From contig OY747717.1 in NCBI GenBank assembly GCA_963556495.2, forward strand, positions 2,521,501-2,585,500: 64,000 nt of DNA, in the 5' to 3' direction. Shown in pieces: positions 34,157-44,870 of the stretch. The notes beneath the pieces were generated by a model, which worked only from the letters and a program-made list of their open reading frames with translations, was not told where the DNA came from and ran no database searches. This DNA comes from Valencia hispanica (taxonomy: Eukaryota; Chordata; Actinopteri; Cyprinodontiformes; Valenciidae). The stretch's first letter is position 1, and every line of letters begins with the position of its first letter. A program made the position numbers and the translations under genes.

Positions 34157-36200
34157 AAGGCAATGCAATTTTATTTGTATAGCACACAGGGTAATTCAAG
34201 GTGCTTTATGTGATTTGGTGATAAAGAAAAACATAAAATAAAACAATTGGAAATCAAATGCAGCAATTTAGCTTGAAACACACACAACACATGATACACA
34301 ATAAAGCATGAACACATATGATACATAATACATTAATTGTTTACTCAAAAGCAGCTGTAAACAGATACATTTTTAGTTGTGATTTAAAAGAAGTTTCAGC
34401 AGCTTTGCAGTTTTCTGGAAGTTTGTTCCAGATTAGAGGAGCATAGAAACTGAAAGCTGCTTCTCCATGTTTGGTTCTGATTCTAGAGATGTTGAGTCGA
34501 CTGGAACAATCGCCTGGATCAATGACTACCTGACCAACAGACCACAATTTGTGAGACTGAAGAATTGTGTGTCAAACCAGGTGGTCAGCAGCACAGGAGC
34601 ATCACAGGGGACCGTACTCTCACCATTCCTTTTTACTCTGTACACCTCAGACTTCCAGTACAAATCAGAGACCTGTCATCTGCAGAAATACTCAGATGTA
34701 TCAGAGATGGACAAGAAGCTGAATACAGAGAGCTGGTGGACCGCTTTGTGACATGGTGTGGAAACAATCGTCTCACCTTGAATGTGAACAAAACAAAGGA
34801 AATGATTGTAGATTTCAGAAGAAACAGGGATAAGTCAAACACTGTTTCCATCATGGGAGAAGAAGTGGAGGTGGTTGAGGAGTATAAATACCTCGGAGTT
34901 CACCTTGACAACAGACTGGACTGGAGACTGAACAGTGAAACCGTCTACAAGAATGGACAGAGCAGACTGTACTTCTTGAGGAAGCTTAGGTCCTTCAAGG
35001 TTTGCAGCAAGATGCTGCAGATCTTCTACAAGTCTGTTGTGGAGAGTGTAATCTCTTCAGCCGTCATCTGTTGGGGTAGCAGCATCAGAGCCAGGGATTT
35101 AAAAAGGCTCAACAACCTGATAAAGAAGGTTCTGGTTCTGTTCTTGGGACAACTGTGGAACATCTGGAGATGATAATGCAAAGAAGGATTCTTCATAAAA
35201 TAAAAAAAATTATGGACAACCCTGAGCATCCTCTTCATGAGACAGTCACACAACAACAGAGCGTCTTCAGTCAGAGGCTTCTTCAGTTTCGCTGCAATAC
35301 AGACCGCTACAGGAAATCCTTCCTGCCCACAGCCATCATCATCTACAACAACTCCTTAAAGAATTAATTATATGAGCTACACCAACACTTAATTTCCCTC
35401 TGGGATCAATAAAGTATTTGCATTTTGCATTTTTTTTTTCTTAATTTTGAATTGAATTAGAGGACCTGAGTGGTTCTGGTGGGGGGTTGCTATAGTAACA
35501 GTAGATCTTCATCATATTTTGGTGCTAAGCCATGTAATGATTTATAAACTAGTAAAAGTATTTAGAAGTCTATTCTCTGAGCTACAGGGAGCCAGTGTAA
35601 GGACTTTAGAACTGGGGTGATGTTCTCTACTTTCCTGGTTCTAGTGAGGAACACGAGCAGCAGCGTTCTGGATCAGCTGCAGCTGTCTGATTGACTTTTT
35701 AGGCAGACCTGTGAAGATGCTGTTGCAGTAATCAATCCGACTAAAGATAAACGCATGGATGAGTTTTTCTAGGTCCTGTTGTGACATCAGTCCTTTAATC
35801 CTAGAAATGTTCTTCAGGTGATAGAAGGCTGACCTTGTTATTGCCTTTATGTGACCCTGGAGGTTCAGGTCTGAGTCCATTACTACACCTAGATTTCAGG
35901 CCTGATCTGTAGTTTCTAGCTGGATTAACTGAAGCTGTGTGCTGACTGTTGATCGTTCCTCTTTAGGTCCAAAAGTAATAACTTCTGTTTTGTTTCTGTT
36001 CATCTGGAGAAAGTTATGGTACATCCATCCGTTGATTTGCTCGATGTATTTACTTAGGGTTGGGATGGGTTCAAAGTCACTTGGTGACATCGTAATGTAG
36101 AGCTGAGTATCATCTGCATAGTTATGGTAGCTAATCGTATTGGTTGTTGCCAGTGGGCCAAACGTACAGTTCATGTCAAAGTGAGTCAAACCGGCTTTGT
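34157..36200 (-). pseudogene. CR1/Rex1-like LINE (minus strand), split by an L2 insertion
   Basis: Reading minus from about 36200, the catalytic box is [13 protein letters not shown] (about 36097-36126), followed by [15 protein letters not shown]. After 35880 comes AFIFSRIDYCNS and [21 protein letters not shown], all CR1-group RT motifs. The C-terminus (RTKHGEAAFSFYAPLIWNKL) lies beyond the L2 insertion at 34400-34500, and the tail with 'aaggcaatgcaattttattt' ends at 34157. The element is 5' truncated and lacks endonuclease. At the insertion the text 'gactggaa' / 'gaattagaggacctgag' is continuous with the uninterrupted copy at 28330-28360. Confidence 0.88.
34507..35452 (+). pseudogene. L2-clade LINE copy 2, 5' truncated, catalytic box deleted
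   Basis: It matches 8090-9024 closely, beginning at 'caatcgcctggatcaatgac' and ending with 'tccctctgggatcaataaag' plus a T/A-rich tail. Compared with copy 1, a 19-base deletion after 'aaatactcagat' (34697) removes the second Asp of the YSDD box and shifts the frame. The reading frame resumes as the 202-codon stretch to 35173. The downstream two-base frameshift near 35125 is the same as in copy 1. It sits inside the minus-strand CR1-like LINE. Confidence 0.92.
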
Positions 36201-36304
36201 TATTCTGATGTTTTTTCTATTTGTCGAGCTATTTCAAAATTAGGAAGATAAAGTAAATACTACATATTGTCACTGAGAGTACTCTACCCTGTTCTAACAT
36301 GCAT

Positions 36305-36535
36305 ACATGTTATCTGGAACAAACTTCCAGAGCACTGCAAAGCTGCTGAAACACGGAGTTCCTTTAAATCAAGGCTAAAAAATGCCTTTGATCAACTGAT
36401 TAAAAAATAGCTGGAATTTTATAACTGTAGTTTTTGCTGCTTGTTTTTTTTTGTTCCCCTAGTCACCCAAAGCACCTTGAATTGCCTTGTTGCTGAAAGC
36501 TTGCTGTACAAAAATAGATTCCCTTGCCTTACATT
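36305..36535 (+). repeat. CR1/Rex1-like LINE 3' tail (plus strand)
   Basis: 'Tatctggaacaaacttccag' (IWNKLPEHCKAAET in translation) runs into the 'aaagcaccttgaattgcctt' tail. It is the opposite orientation to the LINE at 34157-36200, so it is a separate insertion into the hAT body. Confidence 0.8.
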
Positions 36536-36887
36536 ATATACTGTAAGTATTAGTTTCAGATGTTTTTTATTGAAAAGATTTTTTGCCTGAATTTGTTATT
36601 TTGTAATTATGTTATCTATTTTTATATTTATTTCTCATTGTAGTTGCTCATAACTTTATAGTGTTTGTCTGTATGATGACATCACATAAAAATAGGAAAT
36701 CAGATGTTCTGATCAGTTACTTGGTGCTTGAGTGGTACTTTTACAAAATACTTTTTCACTCAGGTAATTTTTTGGACAGCTACTTTTACTTGTACTTATG
36801 AACTTGTAGTTAGAAATACGTTGAAGTTGTACTACTCTTGCTTGAGTACAATATTTGGGAACTATACTCTCTTTTGGTCGTCACTCA

Positions 36888-37255
36888 TATCATCCAAGCA
36901 TCTTCAGCGAGTCGTGGATGGCGATGCTGTGGACAGGGAGGATCCTCCTGTAGCAGTCAGTCCTGCATTGAATCTGATTACGCTTCTGAGTGAAGACTAT
37001 CATGACATGGTAACAGGTCAATATTCGGGCAGCGGAGACGATTTTCCACATTAACATGTCCTAATCCACCTCGTTTGCTTTTGCCGCTCCTCTTTAAATC
37101 TGTCTGGTCAGAAAGATGTTGGAGTAGGGGATATGATCCTTGCCCGTTATGATGGATGGAAGAGAGGGTTTGAATTTTCTCCTTTTCTCTCTGTCCACGG
37201 AGCCTCCTTTTTAGCTCCACTGGAATTTGGGGTCAGAGTTCAGGTATTATTTTAG
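36888..37255 (-). repeat. L2-like LINE 3' remnant (minus strand)
   Basis: 'Gatcctcctgtagcagtcag', 'cgcttctgagtgaagactat' and 'gcagcggagacgattttcca' align with 32540-32885 and 13970-14690. 'Ggggtcagagttcaggta' closes it. Coding sense is nearly erased. Confidence 0.65.
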
Positions 37256-37564
37256 CTTTGGGATTCTAATCAGCTGCTCAGCATCCAAAATCAGTGTCAA
37301 CCCAAGACATTATAAACAAAAGTCAAAAAGAACAACAGAGCTACTCCAACGCGATCAGCTCTATTCTAGAATGTTCTCCTGGGTTTTGACCGATTGAGCC
37401 ACTTCTAGACGTTTCGGATCTACCTGGACGTCTCTGATGTCACAGATTCCAAAAAAAAAGGCTTTGAGCACCAAACTGAACGTTTAACGATGACGATTAG
37501 TCCTGCATTGATTCATGACTGCTTCTCCTCCTTTAACGTTTCACCCTTAATGTGCCATTATTTT

Positions 37565-37565
<1 letters not shown>

Positions 37566-37630
<65 letters not shown>

Positions 37631-37634
37631 CGCA
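37566..37634. repeat. (TA)n(TG)n microsatellite
   Basis: About 55 bp of pure TA at 37566-37620, followed by a short TG run to 37630. Confidence 0.95.
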
Positions 37635-38270
37635 TGCAGCCGTTATTTATACTGTACATTTAAGTTAATGGTGCATCCCTGTCCAGCTGATGTATGAGGC
37701 CCGTGTTCCAGTGGGGGGGTTTAAGTGTCTGCTGCGCTGCCTGCCACATATGTTTAGCCCGGGGTGACTGCAAGCAGGAAGTGCTTCTATAATACAGGGC
37801 AACCCTCCCCCCCGCCCCACCGTCTGATTGGCTGGGCCGTTGCATCATTCAGTGATCAACAGCTTTAAGGTACGGGGGCTCGGACTCTCTGGTTGTTTTA
37901 CATTGGAATGGAGTCCGTGCTTTAATGCATCTCAGACTGCCACCGATTTTCATCTGCAGCCAAAGGAGGGCGGTGGGGTTAAACCGGGCCCTTTGCACAC
38001 TCACACACAGGAAACAGGCACCATTTGGTGTTTATGTAAATGTGCACAAGAAAAAAAAAAACGAAAAAAACCCAAACAAAATGGCTGCCTGCCAAATCCT
38101 GTCGGTAAACAAAGCTCGTTTGAATGCCGGGCGCGCTGGGCTGTTAAGGTGGAGCGCCGCCCGTCCTTATTTGCGGGGTGGGAGGGTTGTTGCCATGGCA
38201 GCTTACCATCCAATAATCATTCACGCCAGAAGATCTGACCTAGATTAGCTGATGGTTCTCTCTAAAGGCC
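37635..38270. other. Unique-looking GC-richer stretch
   Basis: No similarity to other parts of the window. There are purine/pyrimidine runs and a 'gctgattggctgggccg'-like CCAAT/CAAT-type motif near 37825. Frames up to 136 codons overlap in several phases without a recognisable protein. It could be conserved non-coding DNA. Confidence 0.3.
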
Positions 38271-38279
38271 CAAATAAAG

Positions 38280-38545
38280 CTGATTTCTGATCAGTGTGGG
38301 GAGTTGAGTGCATCCTGTGCCTCCGGAAGGTCTCACCACAGATTCTCAGTAGGATTTAGGTCTGGACTTTGACTAGGCCATTCCAACACATCCACTGTAT
38401 ATCTGGCTGCATGTTCAGGGTGGCTGTCCTGCTGGAAAAGCGAACCTCCACCCCAGTCTCAGGTCTTCTCCTGGATTTGCTCCGTCCATCTAACCATCCC
38501 AACAAACTAAACAAAGTTTACACCCCTGCTGTGATTTGCACATCT
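38280..38545. repeat. Tc1-derived fragment
   Basis: 'Ggtctggactttgactaggc' then cattccaacac and 'ctggaaaagcgaacctccac' are text from the non-coding side of a common fish Tc1 family (minus-strand reading). A short echo lies at 50338-50372. The transposase region is absent. Confidence 0.65.
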
Positions 38546-38561
38546 GTTTTTCACAGTTTAT

Positions 38562-39725
38562 ATTTCAGTTCAATTCAGTTTATTTATATGGCGCCGATTC
38601 ACAACAAATGTCCTCTCAAGGTGCTTTACAAGAAAAGTAATTCCTACGCAATCATACAAACATTCCAATTAGTTTAAAAGTTTCCTATGTAAGGAATCCC
38701 AGCAAATTGCATCAAGTCATTGACTAGAGGTTGTGTCTGTCCAACTTCAGCAATCCCTCATAGTGAGCAAGCATGTAGCGACGGTGGAGAGGAAAAACTC
38801 CCCTTTAACAGGAAGAAACCTCCAACAGAACCAGGCTCAGTAGGAGCGGCCATCTGCCACGACCGTCTGGGGGTCGAAAGAACGGAAGATCTGATATAAG
38901 AGAACTTTCTATGTTACAGAAAGTAAAAAGTTGAGAACAGGACACAGTGGATGTTCAGTTACTGGGAGGATCATCCCAGTCGATGCCCCCCGTCCAACAG
39001 GGCATTGCAGCCAAGCAGGATACCAGACCAGGTATATCTTCTATGGAGAGAAAAACACTGAGAGAAAACAAAGTTAACAGTCGAAATAACAGAATGTACT
39101 GTAATACAACTGGAGAGTAGTAGGAGAAAATGAAGTAGCAGAGTGAAGAAAAGTGGTCAGTCTGTCCTCCAGCAGTCTAAGCCTATAGCAGCATAACTAC
39201 AGAGATAGCTCAGGATGACCTAAGCCACTCTAACTATAAGCTTTATCAAAAAGGAAAGTTTTAAGCCTGGCCTTAAAAGTAAACAGAGTGTCTGCCTCAC
39301 GGACTAAAGCTGGGAGCTGGTTCCACAGGAGAGGAGCCTGATAACTAAAAGATCTGCCTCCCATTCTACTTTTAGAAATCCTAGGAACTACAAGTAAACC
39401 TGCAGTCTGAGAGCGAAGTGCTCTGTTAGGAATATATGGAACAATCAGATCTCTGATGTATGATGGAGCTGATTATTATGGGCTTTATATGGAAGAAGAA
39501 GGATCTTAAATTCTATTCTGGATTTAACAGGGAGCCAATGAAGGGAAGCTAAAACAGGAGAAATGTGATCTCTCTTTTTAATATTCATCAGAACTCTTGC
39601 TGCCGCATTTTGGATCAACTGAAGGCTTTTAATGGCACTTTGTGGACTTCCTGATAGTAAAGAATTACAGTAGTCCAGCCTTGAGGTAACAAATGCATGG
39701 ACTAGTTTCTCAGTTTCTCTTTATT
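38562..39725 (-). pseudogene. CR1/Rex-type LINE, RT C-terminus plus long 3' UTR (minus strand)
   Basis: The tail 'cagtttatttatatggcgcc' at 38577 is the complement of the 3' end at 22118-22306. Reading minus from 39725, translation passes KLVHAFVTS...[17 protein letters not shown] and ARVLMNIKK, typical of the CR1-group RT C-terminus. Frame breaks and about 600 bp of 3' UTR follow. It is 5' truncated and inactive. Confidence 0.78.
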
Positions 39726-40053
39726 CTGTTAAATTCTTGTAAATAATGTGTGTACTTTAATACACAACTACACATGCACGTTCTGTAGATATTTTTTTGT
39801 GTTTTTAAATTATCCTACTCAGTCACACCTTTATATCTGTGTATGCCACTTTATTTTAAATAACTGCACTGTACTTTGGTTTTGTAATTTTGACCCTAAT
39901 GTACATATATTATTCTTAATTCTGTTTTTTATACCTTTATTGTTTGAATCTCAATGCTCATATCTATCATGAAGAAAACTACCAGAGATCGAGTCACACT
40001 TTGGTTGCAAAAATGAAAAGACTTCTGATTTGACTTTGACTTGTGCCCTAAAG

Positions 40054-41138
40054 CAGGGGTGCTTAAACTTTTGGGGGCCAGGGACCCCTTCAATCTTTCC
40101 AAGGACCCCGTTATAAATCCTCATGCTGATTACATATTTTTGAAACAGCCTTTTATACTCCTAGATACTGTAGGAATTATTTCTATTTTAAAATAATTTC
40201 TATTTTAAAATGTTCAACCTAAATGTTCAGTGTTCAGACTTTATTAAAATAAAAATAAAAAATCATTTGAACACCTTTAAACAAACAAATTTATTCAGGT
40301 TATATTTTAAAAGTGTCTTTTGTTTTTTGTTTAAACAAAAAAGCAAACAAACAAACAAAAAAAAACAATCTTAAAGCTTCCAAAAAAAATAGCAAAGAAA
40401 TGACTGGACCAATTCCAATTAAGCTGTTTAGTTTTACTTAACCACTTAAAGACTTTTTAATTGGTTCAATTTCAACACAATGAACAAATCACTTATTATT
40501 CAAACTATTGACAGAAAATAGAAAACCTATCCTTATAAATATTTGCTTTAGGCTTTATTACATACAGTCGATCCAGCCATCAATAACACCTAAATTAGTG
40601 AGAGGATCTTTTCTCAACAGAGTTTTTCTATTCTTGGAGGGATGGATGACAGACAGACTCTAAGATCATCTTCCACTTGTAAATGAGCCCTGTACTTATT
40701 CTTTATTACAGTAAGAGTCGAAAATGATGATTCACAAAGGTAAGTGGAAGGAAAAAGGGAGCAATAATTGCATAGCCTCAGCAGCCAGTTCTGCAACGTT
40801 TGCATGACTTAACCTGTAGGAATCTGACCTTCGATGTTCTGTCACAGCGTCATGCCAAGAGCTCTTCTTCTGGCCAGACACGCAACATATTTTGGTCTTC
40901 CATCGTCATTTTCTACAGAGCCAAACTCAAGAGAACTGTTGTCATACCTTCTCATTTTAGCTGGGCTGGTTTTTTGCATTACTAGGTAAAGTGAACAGAC
41001 TAAAATATTTGCTTTTTGTGCCGATCAGCTCAACCCCGGGACATGTTCTCTCTGTCCTCTCTGTGTGTTTCACGGACCCCCAATATATGGATCGGGAACG
41101 CCCCGGATGTTCCAGGGACCCCAATTTGAGGACCACCG
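40054..41138 (-). mobile_element. Internally deleted ZBED-like hAT transposon
   Basis: Starts CAGGGGTGCTTAAACTTTTG and ends ...TTTGAGGACCACCG. It is flanked by identical CCCTAAAG at 40046-40053 and 41139-41146. On the minus strand a start at 40979 leads into KMRRYDNSSLEFGSV...RPKYVACL, resembling the N-terminal BED-type zinc-finger entry of ZBED/SCAND-like hAT proteins. Immediately after (40805-40614) comes [19 protein letters not shown] with [20 protein letters not shown], the hATC dimerisation domain. About 500 residues between are missing. In the family the middle carries the DDE catalytic core, so this is a dead deletion derivative. Confidence 0.88.
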
Positions 41139-41464
41139 CCCTAAAGACTTGAGGCTTGACTTGGACTCGTCCTCTGAGACTCGAGTCTTAAGGTCTTTGC
41201 ACACTGGGTCAGTTTTTTTTGTGCGATTAATTCGCACGACTGTATTTTCTTTCGAATCAATGTCAAGTCAATGGGGACGTCCACACCACTAACGAAATTC
41301 CATCCTGCGATTTTACGAGTTAAAATTTTTTGGATTGAGGTCGATTTTTTTAAAAACTCGTATCCGACAGATAAACACTTGACCAATCAGAGAAGGCGTG
41401 GTGATGGCGTCATCAGAGCCGAGAGTCGCGAACTTTCATTGAAGTAACTAATTTTTTCTTCACC

Positions 41465-41596
41465 ATGGCTGAGAGTCTGATCCTTTTTGTGTCCCAGCAC
41501 CCTGTGTCTTTAATAAAAAAGAGAAAAACTACAAGGACAACGATTATAAGGATAATGTGTGGCGATCCATTGCTGAAGAACTTGGATATGAAGATG
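41465..41596 (+). pseudogene. MADF-domain exon of the Harbinger DNA-binding protein
   Basis: From ATG at 41465 it reads MAESLILFVSQHPV, then after a one-base shift EKNYKDNDYKDNVWRSIAEE with LGYED. It ends at a consensus donor (gtgagt at 41597). The NYKD-D--KDN-W--IAEELG pattern is the start of a MADF domain, a helix-turn-helix DNA-binding fold. The partner exons are deleted. The frameshift makes it a pseudogene. Confidence 0.85.
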
Positions 41597-41624
41597 GTGA
41601 GTAAATCAATGTGTACAAAATAGC

Positions 41625-41765
41625 TGTGTACTCTCCAAACTCTCCTCTCTTCTCCAGAATAGGATGAACCCAATGCGCTCTTTTCTTCTTTTCTTCCTCC
41701 ATCATTATCAACACAATGTCGTCGTCACTTTTTGCCGCCTTACGTTTTTTTAATAGAATCTTCAT
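41625..41765 (-). pseudogene. Harbinger transposase N-terminal exon
   Basis: Reading minus from 41765: an Arg/Lys/Asp-rich leader, then KKRAHWVHPILEKRGEFGEY. The W-V-HPI-E-R-EFGEY pattern is the N-terminal signature of PIF/Harbinger (HARBI1-like) transposases. The DDE core is deleted and the remainder joins the back of the MADF exon. Confidence 0.82.
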
Positions 41766-41882
41766 AATTTATTTTTTAATTTCGCAGCGCGTCTGGTGTG
41801 GAAACACAACACGTCGATTTTCGGATTTTTTTGCAATTTCGTCTCGTTTATTTGCATCGGACCAGGTGTGCAAAGACCTTTA

Positions 41883-42505
41883 GTCCCAGTTTTTATCGGA
41901 TTCAATGAAGGAAGCCGGTCTGCGAGCGCCAGACTGCAGGTTTTACCGTGAAAGGATGAGCTTGATTCTTAGCCAGTGACGTTGGCGGACTATTACGGGA
42001 TGTTAAAGGCTCATAACAATCTCTCCATGTTAGCTGTAGCTCCATAATAACGACCACATGAATGTCTCTCCAAATGCTAAACATAACTGATCTCCAACTT
42101 TCTCTTGTTGCTAAGCTAAGCTAGCTACTGCTACAGTACAAGGAAACTTCCTGCTGGGATTATCAAAATAAAAGTACTCTCTGTTCTGGTCATTCAGGAG
42201 TTTAACGCTCATTTATTAACTTCCTCATACTTTAAATGTGATCATCTTATGAACAAAGGTTTGGATGCAGATTTTGAACATTTTTGACCTTTTATTAAAT
42301 TTTCTTCAGCTCACAGTGAGGAGAAAAAAAACCCTCCAGACTTGATTTAGTGGTGATGTATAATGAAAACGATTATAAACAGCTGTTAAACTCAGCCACT
42401 ACTGAGACTAAAAAGCTCCAATTCAATGTCAAGAGATTATAATCTCTGTTATTTCTCTCAGAGCATTAAAGCTTGTTTATATTCCTAATGGTGTAAATAT
42501 GACAT
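41883..42505. other. No gene recognised
   Basis: Mixed AT-rich sequence. There are no element ends or exon signals that I can support. Confidence 0.4.
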
Positions 42506-42509
42506 TTAA

Positions 42510-42730
42510 TTACCTCCGCCAGGGAGGTTATGTTTTCGCCAGGGTTCGTTTGTTTGTTAGCAACATAACTCAAAAAGTTATTGATGGAGTTTGATTAATT
42601 TTTCAGCAAATGTCTGCAGTGGGACAAGGAAAAAGTGTTTAGATTTTGGGGGTGATTTGGATCACCGTCTTGGGGGGACACTAAGCTGCTTGACGGAGGT
42701 TTTCGCTCTCAAGAGTGCTTTTCCAGTTGG
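42510..42730. mobile_element. MITE with TACCTCCGCC ends
   Basis: 'Tacctccgccagggaggtta' opens a very common fish MITE, which also includes 'gttagcaacataactcaaaa' and 'ggtgatttggatcaccgtct'. It closes with 'ttgacggaggttttcgctct'. The complement of the closing CCGTCAA resembles the opening CCGCCAGGG. No coding capacity. Confidence 0.75.
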
Positions 42731-43690
42731 ATTATTAAATGTTAATATAATAATCTGGGCTGAGGACAAGGTTCAGTCCAGCTTTGGTTTCCTAACCTAC
42801 AGCGATGCAGCGTTAGACATGACCTACATGTTGGAGATTTGATGAGAAAATGTATATTGTTCAGTTGTTTTACACTTGACTTGGACTTGGTGAAAATGAC
42901 TTGTCAACATTTCTGAAATCTACACGATGCGTGAACTTCATGGATCAATACAAAGATGTTTCTCGGTGAAGCAGAAACCAGAAAGCCTGTAAAGCTGATC
43001 CACTAAACACCTGTAGACCATCCAGTCAATCCTCCAGCTCTTCATTCCTGGTCCCAACATGTTCTCCAACCTCATCTCGTTGTGTTGCGTGGGCCGGATC
43101 GAATCATCAGAACCAATCAGTGATGGGTTTGACTCCAGGATCCTGTCACCTCATTGGTTGGTTAACAAACACGCCAGTAAATGTTCAAACATCAAAACGG
43201 GGATGAGTTCAGATCTCGGCTCAAGTTTTTTTTGTTTTGTTTTACCACTGCAGCAATGCTAAGACGTGTTTAGAGGTTTAAAGGATCATGCAGACCTTTT
43301 TGTCCTCAGGGAGCTGAGAACAAATAAGAAAATATTCATGAACTCTGGGTGATTAATTGGCGTCATTGAGTCTGATTTATTCAGGCCATTTTTTTCTGCT
43401 ACCTGGGAAGCAGTTAAATTAACCTGATAATTAAATACAACAAGCATTGCATATTTCTGTCTCTTTCCTGCTTTCCTGGATGTTTTTATTCAATTTGAGA
43501 AGAACTAAAGTTGTGGAAATCAATCATCTAAACGTTGCACCTTTAATGAAGACATCTTGTTGGTGTTTTTATAAAAGCAGTATTTAAAACGTTAAAATCA
43601 AAACTATTAAAGTTTTAACTACTATTGTGAGTAAGTTCTACCAAATTTAAATTGTAGACACTCCGAGTAACAGCTCCTTCCACTTCCCTG
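42731..43690. other. No gene recognised
   Basis: 'Acttgacttggacttgg' near 42872 echoes the theme of the large minisatellite. The rest is unremarkable. 43300-43460 ('gattaattggcgtcattgag') is unique-looking. Confidence 0.35.
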
Positions 43691-43699
43691 GCTAAAACC

Positions 43700-44150
43700 C
43701 TAATCCAGCTTTATTTATAAAACATTTTAAAAACACCATTCAGGACGAGCGGTACCATACATATTAAGACACCAAAATGACAGGAAAGTCTAAAATTAGA
43801 TCCCTAAGAAAACAGACAAAAAGAAACGCGGTGAAGACCAATCATACAATAAAAACAGATAAAACATTTAAAATAGAGTAAAAATCAGCATTTCAAGTGG
43901 TGTCAAATGTCGGAGCAAATGGATGAGTTTGAATAAGTGATATAGAACCAGAGAGGAGGTCTGTCCTTACGCTTGGTCTTTATACTATCAAGTATCAGTG
44001 ATGCGGCACAGAATACATTTTTCTTTCTTCCTGAGACATAAATCTGGGTGTCGTCTGTGGAAAAACGTACAGTATTTCTTTGGTATGGAGCCAAGTGGGA
44101 GCAAATAAGAAGAGAAGGGGGCTTAACGGCTCTGTCCAATGACCTGTATG
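43700..44150 (-). pseudogene. LINE RT fragment and 3' region (minus strand)
   Basis: Reading minus, 44090-44020 gives HLAPYQRN-VRFS and TDDTQIYVSGRKKN. This is a decayed YADDTQIYL catalytic box of a CR1-group reverse transcriptase with its Y/A lost, with ILDSIKTK after it. The A-rich 43700-43900 stretch ('ccagctttatttataaaaca') looks like its 3' tail. It is broken and inactive. Confidence 0.6.
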
Positions 44151-44269
44151 AACGTCTGCGAACACTCAACGAACAATGTCTGGACCATTTCCTTCAGCCA
44201 GCCTTCTGAGAATCCAGCGTTCATATCCTGTTTGTAAGTTTGTGGCCAAGTCAAAGGTCTTGTCCAGGA

Positions 44270-44870
44270 TTTTCAATGAACGCGCCACAGAAACCCTCTT
44301 CGTAGGGCCTCCGTACGAATGCCTTCGGAACAACCCATGAACAACACTTGATGTTTTTTTAATATTTAGGGTCCGGAGACCATTCTAGAATCCCATTTTC
44401 CTACGGTGGCCGTCAGTGTGCCGTGAGAATACATCAAGTTGGTCGTTGAGGGGCTCCTACAACGTTCCTATGAACAGCGTACGAACAAAGATTTGTTCAG
44501 CGTTTATACCAACGCGCCGTTAAACTCCTCTTCGTAGGGCCTCCGTACGAATACCTTAGGAACAACCCATGAACAACGCACGATGTTTGTTGAATATTTA
44601 GGGTGGGAAGACAATTCTAGAATCCCTTATTCCTACAGTGGCTGTCGGTATGCCACAAGAACACATTAGGTTGGTCTGTGGGGGGGTCCTACAGCGTTCC
44701 TATGAATGGCGTACAAACAGAGATTCGTTCGCCGTTCATACCAACGTGGAGCTAAACCCCTCTTCGTAGGGCCTCCGTACAAATGCCTTAGGAACAACCG
44801 AAGAACAACACACGATGTTCGTGGATTATTTAGGGTCAGGAGACTGTTCCAGAATCCTATATTCATACAA
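44270..44870. repeat. 232-bp tandem repeat, about 2.6 copies
   Basis: 'Cttcgtagggcctccgtac' begins 232 bp apart each time (ctcttcg at 44296, 44528 and 44760). Other anchors, such as 'cgttcctatgaa' and 'taggaacaac', keep the same spacing. The units differ by substitutions but not length. The third unit runs straight into the Harbinger transposase remnant. Confidence 0.92.

Larger units (their letters stand above)
33941..36870. mobile_element. hAT element (cagaggtgggtagta group), host of nested LINEs
   Basis: The left end CAGAGGTGGGTAGTAACTCG is at 33941. The right subterminus 'tactcttgcttgagtacaat' then 'atttgggaactatactc' ends near 36870. Together these are the two ends of a common fish hAT MITE group. 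The body (33941-34156, 36200-36304, 36536-36870) is broken by a CR1-like LINE carrying an L2 LINE, and by a second LINE tail. No transposase is seen. The right tip is decayed, so no duplication can be shown. Confidence 0.7.
41191..41879. mobile_element. Internally deleted PIF/Harbinger transposon
   Basis: The ends AGGTCTTTGCACAC (41191-41204) and its complement GTGTGCAAAGACCT (41866-41879) are inverted. TTA flanks both sides (41188-41190, 41880-41882), the TWA-type 3-bp duplication of Harbinger elements. Two exon remnants face each other: a MADF-type exon on + and a transposase N-terminus on -. Full elements carry two genes, a DDE transposase and a MADF/Myb-like DNA-binding partner that brings it to the termini. 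Confidence 0.9.

Noticed and set aside
37828..38248. Overlapping 136- and 107-codon frames
   Set aside because: Several frames are open in the same place without a motif, and they include an A-rich run. Treated as unique non-coding sequence.
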